Assembly: GCA_918026815.1 (NCBI GenBank)
Contig: CAKJVC010000012.1
Location: 1,302,001 to 1,366,000, forward strand
Direction of reading: 5' to 3'
Length of the DNA: 64,000 bases
Source: Chalara sp. BL73
Lineage: Eukaryota; Ascomycota; Leotiomycetes; Helotiales
Shown here: positions 55,501 through 64,000 of the stretch, in pieces
Position numbering within the stretch: the stretch's first letter is position 1
How the letters are laid out: the number at the start of each line of letters is the position of its first letter
Notes under the pieces: model-generated
What the model saw: only the letters and a program-made list of their open reading frames with translations
What the model was told of the DNA's origin: nothing
Database searches by the model: none
Position numbers and translations under genes: made by a program

Positions 55501-56863
55501 GGTCCTCAATAAACCGGCAGATGGTTGTGGCAAAAATGAACATGGGGGTTGCCATCTGGACAAGGGTTTGGAATTTTGTTTGTCCGGGCCAATCCGCAGG
55601 AAGGTGTCGGTCTTGCAAAACTGAGTTGTTATAGTCATCCCGGATTCTTGCCAACTGATATACAAGGAACGTAGATATATCATGCTCGATTATAGGTTCA
55701 GGGATCTCATGGAGAGCTAGACCTTTGTAGCTGCCGCCGATTTTCTTAAAGCCGAGACGAATAGGAAGCTCTGGCCTGCTTGTCAAAAAGAACTTAAGCT
55801 GAACCGATGAAAGACGTTTCGCTTGTGAAAGAAGGCGGATTATGGTTCTAACATCCCCTTCCCGGTCGCATTCATCAAGGGCGTCAACCACTATCACAAT
55901 CGTTGGCGATTTTTGAGGATCGAGACGTAATTTGCCTAATGGTTCTAAGACAAGTGTGTCGAATTGTTGCTTTAAAGCCTTTGTAGGGATAGTCGCCTCG
56001 ATCATATTTTGGACGTGTGGAGCCAAGGAAGGCAATTTCTGGACAAGCTGGGTAGCAATTGTTGTAAAGAGCAATCCTGCGTGACCACGGTCGCCTTCGC
56101 CTCTCTTGAAGAAGAAGCTTGCGCCGAGTTCGCCCTCGTCGGAGAAAATCTGGGCCACTGTGCGGGAGATTGTAGACTTGCCAGTGCCCGCCATACCCCT
56201 CAGCCAGAATATACATTCGCCACCAGGATCGCTCGCCCATGTGCGTATTTGTTGAAGGAGTTCAGCTCGAGTGCCTTGGTAGCATCTAGTATTGTGTTTT
56301 TCAGCGTAAGAGTCATATGCAGCGTCGTCAGCTGACTTGAGTTTGTTGAGAACGATTTCTTGATGGATGCTAAGAACTTTTGCGCTTCAAATCACTTCGT
56401 CAACTTCTGCTGTGCGGTAAAATATATATAATAATACGTACGCTTGATCGATTAGGAGGTTAAATGATATGTTATCCCTGCACCTACCCAGCTTCTCCAT
56501 GATCCCACCCACCTCGGCACTTCGGAATGGCCATTTCAAGGCACGTATTCCACAACAACTCATCACTTTTTGACTTGTTCGAGGCTCCAACTTTGTCTCC
56601 AGTTGGGCGAGCTGTATCTTACAATCCTTGACCCCATCGCACAAGGTCTGCGATGCCTGAAGTTTAGCATAGTTTGGGCTATTGCAAAGCGACTGTGCCT
56701 GTTCGAGAGTTTCCTTCATTCTTTGGGCTTCTCCTTGAAGGCGTTCGATGTCGTGTCGAGCATTCTTAACATTGGCGTAGTACTTAGAGCACAGTGAGGC
56801 AACCTTTGCGGACAAATCGATAACTGTGATAACGTTTGCGGCAAGTCCGAAAGCCTCTGCCAT
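52536..56863 (-). CDS. NACHT-WD40 STAND protein (NLR-like, 1405 aa)
   Basis: Three exons on the minus strand: 56442-56863, 54782-56384 and 52536-54728; introns of 57 bp (GTACGT..GAAG) and 53 bp (GTAAGT..TTAG) join in phase for 4218 nt. Residues 1-140 are the NLR N-terminal helical domain (MAEAFGLAANVITVIDLSAK). The NACHT domain has Walker A GMAGTGKST (204-212), Walker B VVDALDECD (306-314), a sensor FFLTSRPE and the winged-helix-like tail (LLHLSFRDFLLD). The linker APLQLY-like LQLYSAALVFAPKMSVVR precedes 13 WD40 repeats of 42 residues (about 750-1294) and a degenerate last blade region. This is the layout of the Podospora HET-E/HET-D type: ligand binding by WD40, ATP-driven oligomerisation and death signalling. 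All frames are intact. It is divergent from the ankyrin-HET gene at 57778. Confidence 0.9.
52872..54506 (-). repeat. 126-bp tandem repeats coding 13 WD40 units
   Basis: Thirteen units with the consensus LEGHxxxVNSVAFSHDSKLL, ASASxDNTVKVWD and AATGTLQQT; unit 4 is one residue short. Variation concentrates at the three residues after GH (SGS, NEW, SNA, NSS, NKQ, NKW, NKR) and at the residue in AS-x-D (I, S, T, G). These positions lie on the ligand-facing side of the beta-propeller in related proteins. Framework codons are nearly invariant. Confidence 0.9.
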
Positions 56864-57777
56864 TATTATATCGATGAGGCAGACGAAGAGAGCGTGGAAT
56901 TTCGTTCGGGCGGCTGATGTTCGAATTGGGACGAGGCTGCACCTTTGGCCTGAGGACTTATCTCTCTGGCCTCTATGCCTAGGGCTCTATAAATAAAATT
57001 ACAACGTAAATATTATGGGACGTGCGGGGTCGTTTTGCCCTAACCCAAATATCGTTAGTCGCTTCGACTCGAGGTACTGATCCGCGTGGCAGCCTTGCCT
57101 GAAATTGCACAACCACAAGGCTAATAACGATTTCCTATATAGTGAGTGATAAGGCCTTGAAGCTCGGATAAGACCCTTTATAAGTATTAGAGATAGTATA
57201 AGCTCGGTGGTAAGGCTGTGGTAGAGAAACTTTGTTATGCTATAAATGAAGACTCTTTGCAAACCAGGCATCAGGGCGACAATGTCAACGTGATTTTCTA
57301 ATAGGAAGGGGTTGTCACGGCCCGGCCCCATCTCGCTTAGAGGCTCAGCCCCTGACACCACAGGGCCTCGCTTACACTCGTCTCCTGTATATGAAGCCCT
57401 GCTTTCCTTCCCTTCTTCTGTCTGTAGCCTGTTCTTTTTGTTATGACAATTGATAGTCGTTCGCACCTTAAAGTCCTTCTTCCTGAGATCTACGGATCGA
57501 GATGCCTGTTCGCCTTGAGTTGTTACAACGATCACTATTTGCTCTTAGACGCTTCGCTGACGCTCGCACTCAAATAGGCCTAGTTTGGAAGTTTTAAATG
57601 GATCGCCTTGGCAGTGAAGCGATAACGAACGACCCACAAGGCGCGGAAAGCGGGGTTCTTCCGCCGCCGTAGCGCAACAGCAAGCAGATTATTCGTCATT
57701 CTTATCCTTCATGTTGTCGAGATCATCAGGAGGAAGACTACCGTTTAGATTAATGCCGTTCAAGGGTCGCTCGGAAA
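56864..57777. promoter_or_regulatory. Shared upstream region of two divergent genes
   Basis: 914 bp separate the start codons of the NACHT-WD40 gene (minus) and the ankyrin-HET gene (plus). Both promoters must lie here. A family A LTR remnant occupies 57313-57527 and could contribute promoter elements. No other ORF is credible; the frame 56999-57535 runs through the LTR. Confidence 0.6.
57313..57527 (+). mobile_element. LTR remnant, family A variant
   Basis: Begins TGTCACGGCCCGG and ends GAGTTGTTACA. It shares the CCTTCTTCTGTCTGTAG and ATTGATAGTCGTTCG words with the other family A copies but is diverged in its first third and has TATATGAAGC in place of TATATAAAGC. No target duplication is seen. 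Orientation is opposite to the other three copies. Confidence 0.72.
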
Positions 57778-60700
57778 ATGGAGTCTGGTGCGATCGTTAG
57801 CCGATGGAAGAGGAAGATCTTGGAAGTTGCTTGCGCCATTGGCAATGTGGATATCACAAGGGTTGTGCTAGAATCAGGCGTCGAGATCTCGGCTGCGGAT
57901 AGCGTGGGCCGGACGCCAATATACACGGCTGCTCGAAACGGGCACTTGGAGGTCCTTAGATTGCTCGTGGACGCCGGAGGCGATATCACGATCTCAGACA
58001 ACGATGGACGAACGCCTTTGTACGTCACCGCGTTTCATGGGCATGTTAAAACGGCCGAACTGCTTCTTCGGCGCGGAGCCGACCTGTCAGTTGCAAATAA
58101 GTTTGGCACGACGCCGTTGCGCCTCGCGGCAATTGAGGGACATTTTGAATTAGTAAAGTTGTTTATCGAGAATGGGGCCGACATTGAGGAAGGCGATGAT
58201 GAAGGCTGGGCACCATTGATTTCAGCGTCTTGTTCAGGGTATGTCGATATTGTCAAGTTACTTATAGATCGCGGTGCCGACATTACAGTCTCAACAAAAA
58301 ACGGATGGACGTCACTACTGTCAGCGTCTGACGCAGGACATATCGACATAGTTCAACTCCTTCTCAGCCGCGGGGCGGATATTACAACTACTGACAAAGA
58401 TGGATGGACACCGTTGTACGCGGCCTCTGTCCAGGGGCACCACAATATTGTCAAAATTCTCCTCGAGCATGGCGCTAGTACCACTATAAGAACTATGGAC
58501 GGGTGGACTCCGCTATATGGGGCAGTCTTTGAGGGTCATATTGACGCAGCCAGGGAGCTCCTTGCCAAAGGAGCCGAGATCACAATATTGACTAATGAGG
58601 GAAAGTCGCTACTGGGTTCGGCTTCCTTTAACGGATATGTCGCGGTGGTTCAACTCCTTGTCGAGAATGGGGGCGATCTCGATCACAAAGACAAAGACGG
58701 CTGGACGCCTTTGTCTCTGGCTTCAAGTCGGGGACATGCTAATGTGATTAGAATACTTCTTGCGAACGGAGCCAATCTTACAATCCCGAACAATTCAGGC
58801 GTAACGCCCCTTTATGTAGCGGCTCACAACGGATATTTAGAAGCTGTGAAGATACTTCTTGAGAATGGAGCAGATCTATCGCGACCTACCAATAATGAAT
58901 TTGGGAATACTCCATTGATTGGGAGCGCACTTAACGGCGATGTAGAGGTGGCTCAGTTACTTCTCCAACAAGGGGCTGATATTGCAGCAGCGAATAATAG
59001 CAGAAAAACCGCACTCCAAGCAGCGTGTCACCGCGGGCACATTGGAGTCGCTAAGCTCCTTCTGCAGAACGGAGCCGATGCTAATGCTGTGGACGCGTTT
59101 AGAGAAACGGCGCTTGTTTCTGCAGCGACCAATGGACATGGCGAGGTAGTCCGACTGCTCATTAACAATGGGGCAGACTGCCGGAACCGGACTCAACGTG
59201 GATGGACTGCATTGCATTGTGCATCCTTTCATGGGCATACTGAAGTTGTCAAAACACTCCTTGGTGAAGAAGCCGATATCGACGATCAGACTGAAAATGA
59301 GCTGTGGACACCGCTCAACTTAGCAAGCCGCAATGGGCACATCAGTGTGGTGAAGCTCCTACTTGATAACGGGGCTAAGACCGCAATCACGAACCACCAT
59401 GGGAGGTCGCCGCTACTCTCGGCATCGGTACATGGGCACGCTGATGTAGTCGAGGTATTGCTTGCGAACCATGCCGATGCTTCAGTATCGGATAACTACG
59501 GGCGTGTGCCCCTAGTCCTCGCGTCTGAGTTTGGGCATATAGGGGTCACCCGGGCTCTGCTTAAGTATAGTGCTAACGTCTCCTTGGCCGATAGAGATGG
59601 CACATCTCCAGTAATTTCTGCGAGCCGCAGTGGTCATTCGGAGCTGCTGCGATTCCTCCTTGCTATCGGGTTCAGTGCTACAGAAGCAGATCAAAATGGG
59701 CTGACGGCACTGAACGCTGCTGTGGCGAATGGCGATGTTGAGGTGACCAAGGCGTTGCTCGAGAATGGTACCCCGATGGCACGTAATAAGCTTGGAGGTA
59801 CACCACTTCATATTGCTGCAGCATGTGGAAGGACGGAGGTGGCAAGGGTTCTGCTCGAACATGGGGCAGACACATCAGCAGTAGGGAATAATGGGATAAC
59901 GGCTTTACATGTTGCCTCCGAGATGGGGCACATTTCTATTCTCGAGTTACTGCTGGAAAGCGGTGCTTTTATGACTCCTAATGCGACTGGGCTAACACCA
60001 ATTCATTTCGCTGCGCTTAATGGGCGAGTCGAGGCAGTCAAGTCGCTCATTGAGCACGGGGCAGACCTATCAGTCACTGAAAAGTCTGGACTTACACCTT
60101 TACATGCTGCTTCGGAAAAAGGAGACCTAGAAGTAATATCAGTGCTTCTTGAGCATGGTGCTGACGTTTCAATCAGAGATAACAGAGGGGCAGCTCCGGT
60201 ACTTGTAGCATCGTTCATGGGACACATCGAGGTGGTCCGGCTGCTCCTTGAGTACGGATCCAACTTGGCAGTTGCGGACAAATTTGGGATGACACCACTG
60301 ACTGTGGCCTCCTACGGCGGACATATCGAGCTAGTGAAGCTGCTCGTGGAGAAGCAGGCTGATCCTATAATTGCACGAAACGATGGGAGGCGACCGATAG
60401 ACCCATCCCTCTTCACTCTCTGCCTCGCGCAAGCCAACCTCCAGAACAGCCTCGGGGGACCAGGAATTGGCCAATCAGTGTCCCCCTTGATTGGAAATGA
60501 TGAAGATAGGCCGCATGCGCCATTGCGGCGTATCGACCATCAGAGCGTCGCAGTTGCCAGAGCCATGGACTACACACGCTCGAGCTCGAGCTCAAGCTCG
60601 AACTCCATGGAAAATGAATCACCTCCAGTGGAGGCTAGTTCCGAGGATAATAACGAGCTCTGCCCCCTAGTCCCTAAGGGAGGGGCGCTTTGTAGTGCGT

Positions 60701-62857
60701 GTCATGCCATTCTTCAGAATGGAACTGGCAAAACAAACATCAACATTTTAGGGATGGCGAGGCAGATTTTACCGGCCGTGACGGGATGGAATACGCTAGG
60801 CGAACCACAGCCATTATCGCATCCTCAGCCACACACGCAGCCGTACATGTTCACTCACCACCTTACGGCCCATAGCCTTTTATCTGCAGCTCTCCAGGGC
60901 TGTTACATCTGCAGTTCCGTCTGGAGTCGGGTGGATCGCCGCACGCGCCAGAACTTGCTGGATTTGTACTCTACTTCACTAGAGTCTGAACCCCCCCCGC
61001 TACCTCTTACACTCTGCTGGCTCACGGACATTGAAGTAATGTTTCAAAACTATATCAAGTCAGATGATCTAGGCCCCATTACGCAGCTCTGGGGAGTCAT
61101 CTTCAATAACGATATCATGGAAATGCTGAACCTCGGTTCTGAAGGCGCATCATTCTTCAGATTCATACCCTCACAAGGTAAGATACAGCATGCGAACCCC
61201 CCCACGAGCCTCTGGCATATTTAATGCAACACTAATTACATATTACTTAGAAGCTAAAGAATTTGACTTGTTGGGAGACTTATCTTCCACCACCACCGGT
61301 TCAGCTGAGTCTCTGGACTTTGCGGCCGGCCAATTGCAAAATTGCCTGCACAAGCACGAAAAGTGCAAGGTTTTGAGAGACAATTGGTGGCTTCCGTCAC
61401 GATTGATATGTCTCGATGGTACGGAAAAGGATCAAAGTGTACGCTTGGTCTTGTCTCGGGACATAGGCCCTGGACCCTACTGCACCTTAAGCCACTGCTG
61501 GGGCTCAGTCAAGTTCCTCAAGCTAACTAAAAATAATATCGACAGCTTCTATCGCAAAATCCCGATCTCAGACCTACCTAAGACGTTTCGAGAGAGCGTT
61601 TTCGTTTCACGCAAGCTAGGGGTCCGGTATATATGGATTGACTCTCTCTGCATTATCCAAGATGACCCCGACGACTGGTTAAATGAAGCGTCCCAGATGT
61701 ACAAAGTATATTCGAATTCGATGTTTAACATCTGTGCCACGAGCGCCATGGACCCTTCACAAGGTCTCTTTGCTTCACGTGATCCTACGCAGTTCCGGCC
61801 TTGTGAGACTAACATCCCTTGGTTTCGAGACGGTGGAACCTTTCAAATCTTGGATGTGAACATCTGGAACAACCAAGTGCTTGAAGCACCCCTAAACATG
61901 AGAGCCTGGGTCGTCCAAGAGCACCTGCTTTCACCGAGGCATCTCCATTTTAGTGCTACTCAAATTTTTTGGGAGTGCCTTGAAGCCACTGCATCAGAAC
62001 AGTTCCCCCACAACAGGTCTGAGGTATTACCGCTTAAGGGGCAGTCATCACGTCGCCAAATTCATCAATCTAGATACGACCCCCAGGATGAAGGACAGTT
62101 AAAGACAATGCAGTCAGGTTGGACAGAGATTGTCAAACGCTATACGAGGGCCAAACTTTCGTACCCGGAGGATCGAATTATTGCATTCTCGGGGATCACA
62201 AGGACGCTTGAGGTTGTGTTGAATGACAAATGCGATGCTGGGCTCTGGAGGGGTCACATCCTACGCGACGTTTTGTGGCATGTCGAGGCCTGTCGCCAGG
62301 GAGATGGAACCCCATCTGAGCGCCCTGCAGCCTATCGGGCTCCGTCGTTTTCGTGGATGGCCGTTGAAGGGGCCATAATACTGGATTCCCGGACAAAGAT
62401 CGCCGGCTCGCTCTCCCAGGTCTTGGCCATGACAATTGAGAAGTCAAAAAGCTGTATCAAAGGTGGCTTTTTAAGATTGCAAGGTGCAATTAAGCCTTTG
62501 CAACTCCATCGATGCAAGGGATCCGGCGGACCGATGTGGCTGCCAAAGTTCCGCCACGGAAAGCATCATTTGGGGTGGGCGCTATCGATAAGCTCATTCG
62601 TGTTCATGGATATTGACCAAGACTATAACGATACTTATTATTGCATTCTCCTTACGAGAGAATTCGAGCCAAGCATCGTTTCCGGGCTTGTTTTACGAGA
62701 GACAGGCAGGGTAAGAGGGGAATTCACGCGGATCGGATATCTTCAATGCATGGGAGAGGACAAAGAGTTTCTGACAGCTCCTTACAATGATGAGGATTGC
62801 TATCCTTGTGAGTCTTATGATGATGTGCAAAAGAAACACACAATATCCATTGTCTAG
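57778..62857 (+). CDS. Ankyrin-repeat protein with C-terminal HET domain (1668 aa)
   Basis: Exon 57778-61177, a 73-bp intron (GTAAGA..CTTAG), exon 61251-62857; the join gives PSQ-EAKEFDLL in phase, 5007 nt. Residues about 10-880 form roughly 26 ankyrin repeats of 33 residues (for example GRTPIYTAARNGHLEVLRLL), well diverged from each other, unlike the 44-kb array. A Ser-rich linker (about 930-950) and a Cys-containing region (LCSACHAIL, CYICSSVW) follow. The HET domain has YCTLSHCWG (about 1210), YIWIDSLCIIQDD (about 1260-1272) and RAWVVQEHLLSPR (about 1351-1363), and the usual HET-family C-terminal region follows. HET domains trigger incompatibility cell death, and the ankyrin part likely binds a partner. 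Intact. Confidence 0.88.
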
Positions 62858-63080
62858 AATAAGTATGTACGGTAGAAGGCGAATTGGGTGTCGCTAGATT
62901 TTTAGTTAATTATCTGACACTTGTGCTGTGCACCGCTGCCTGGTTGTACTTCAAAGGTACCGCTGCTAACCGCAGAGCGGAGCGAGGGAGCAGGGGCAGA
63001 ATTGGCGCCGTATCGCTCCTCCGATCCTTCCTTCCTCTTTCTCCAATCCCGCCAGAGTCAGCGCTTTCGTGTCAGCGAAC
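62858..63080. other. Intergenic / left flank of DDE element
   Basis: Follows the ankyrin-HET stop codon. A TGCCTGGTTGTAC word at 62937-62949 recurs at 63648-63660 in the same direction on either side of the DDE fragment, but inverted terminal repeats were not found. Confidence 0.35.
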
Positions 63081-63557
63081 ATGGCGCCACAACTGAATGC
63101 TGCACAGCATATTTTGATCGAGGCTTTCCTAAAAGAAGGGTTCGAGACCAAGCTAATAGCCTCAGAAGCCTCGTGCAGCGTTCGCGCCGTCCAGAGAATC
63201 TGTCTGCTTCTTCACCGTGGCAGATACCCGGAGCTAAAATCTGTAATCGTAATGGACAGCTCTTCCTGGCGCTATTCAGAGAAAATCCGGCAGATGTGCC
63301 AAGGCGCAGGAGTAGTATTAGAGTTCCTATCACCGTACCCGCCTGATTTCAATCCTATTGAGGAGCACTTTGGAGCGCTTAAGAAATTTATCATGAAAAA
63401 GCGGCACGAAAACGAGGATTTCGTTGCAAGGGGGTTCAAAATGTTTCTGGGGCGGCGCGTCGATGTGGCCGGTGACGATGCGGACATTGCAGGGGATCAC
63501 TTCCGTCGTGCGGGAATATCTGTTACGCAGCCTCTAAACAAATACAAACGCAAATGA
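63081..63557 (+). pseudogene. Internally deleted DDE transposase (DDE_3 superfamily)
   Basis: Starts MAPQLNAAQHILIEAFLKEG, FETKLIASEASCSVRAVQRI, the N-terminal helix-turn-helix of a common fungal DDE transposase. It then jumps directly to the C-terminal catalytic part: PELKSVIVMDSSSW (second Asp), LEFLSPYPPDFNPIEEHFGA (Glu) and LKKF. The intervening roughly 150 residues with the first catalytic Asp are missing, although the frame stays open. It cannot transpose, but its DNA-binding domain could still be made. Confidence 0.75.
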
Positions 63558-64000
63558 AAGAGAGCCTGGAAATATCCTTCTCGTGCTTTAACACTTCTCT
63601 TCCCTCGCGCTGGAATTTCTTGATACTGCTCACAAATTGTAGCGCAATGCCTGGTTGTACCCTTTTCTTTACCATCGGGTCAGCGATAACCTTTGGATGC
63701 TGCAGGACCGCGTTTAGTTCTAGGAACTGATCTATTGCAACCGGATTCGCAATCTGCAGTGCGCTTCTCCACCTGTCGCTTTCGGCTTGTGCCAGGCCCC
63801 AGTTGCGGTACTCGTCAAGCTTGGCATGTCCATCACCTTCCACGTCCCAGGATCTTCGCCAAGGGTCCTCCCGGCCGTATCGCAATACCTGCTGTGGGCT
63901 GAGATATGAGCTTTGCGCTGACGACGGTCAATTGAGCCATCTGCCTTCCGCTTGCGGCTGTTATCCAATACGTCCTTGAGAATGTTGGGCGGGACCTCGA
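63523..64000 (-). pseudogene. C-terminal part of an unrecognised gene, frameshifted and cut by the window edge
   Basis: The minus strand enters the window coding VPPNILKDVLDNSRKRKADG and SIDRRQRKAHISAH, then after a one-base shift near 63905 continues QQVLRYGREDPWRRSWDVEG, LDEYRNWGLAQAESDRWRSA and LQHPKVIADPMVKKRVQPGI. The two frames together look like one protein, so a single-base deletion is likely. The end overlaps the DDE fragment. I do not recognise the family. Confidence 0.45.

Noticed and set aside
56999..57535. 178-codon minus-strand frame between the two large divergent genes
   Set aside because: Half of it is the family A LTR and the remainder has no recognisable protein pattern.
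1..64000. Possibility that the window is a Starship-type giant element
   Set aside because: STAND genes and repeated TTACGGG words near 2.4-4.8 kb prompted the idea, but no DUF3435 tyrosine-recombinase gene or paired element ends could be found.

Overview
This window is nuclear DNA of a filamentous ascomycete (Pezizomycotina). The evidence is short spliceosomal introns (47-152 bp, GT..AG, often with a CTAAC/CTGAC branch site), fungus-specific families (HET, modin-like, FunK1 kinase, Clr5, NACHT-WD40 proteins, fungal F-box-like proteins) and many decayed transposons. The order or species cannot be decided from the sequence. I saw no tRNA, rRNA or CRISPR array.

Layout. 0-5.3 kb is a graveyard of gene fragments (dynamin-like, TPR, ankyrin) and a decayed ORF carrying three solo LTRs. 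5.3-18.4 kb holds a modin-like gene, a broken lipase gene, a broken acyl-reductase gene, an intact gene for a trypsin-like protein with Cys at the nucleophile position, a membrane-protein gene and a truncated SET/TPR gene. 19-28.2 kb holds a HET gene, an F-box-like gene, a Gfo/Idh/MocA oxidoreductase and a 2-oxoglutarate dioxygenase. 29.8-39.2 kb is a duplicated block with two paralogous 188-residue secreted proteins, an LRR-type F-box-like gene and a pogo-type relic. 39.3-42.9 kb holds a Clr5 gene and a complete but dead Tc1/mariner element.

The right third (44-62.9 kb) is dominated by STAND/HET-type genes of the kind used in fungal self/non-self recognition. They are a NACHT-less protein with a ubiquitin-like domain and a long ankyrin array, a broken FunK1 kinase gene, a 1405-residue NACHT protein with 13 almost identical WD40 repeats, and a 1668-residue ankyrin-HET fusion. 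The last two are divergently arranged, with start codons 914 bp apart and an LTR remnant between them. A plausible reading (inference) is a receptor/effector pair: the NACHT-WD40 protein is the sensor and the HET protein the cell-death effector. Both repeat genes show the high internal identity expected of repeat arrays that are reshuffled and concertedly evolving.

At least five solo-LTR families (called A-E here) are scattered through the window. Several have clear or near-perfect 5-bp target duplications, so retrotransposon insertion followed by LTR-LTR recombination has shaped the region. All gene models were built by hand from reading frames and splice signals. Exon joins were accepted only when phase, motif continuity and splice sites agreed.
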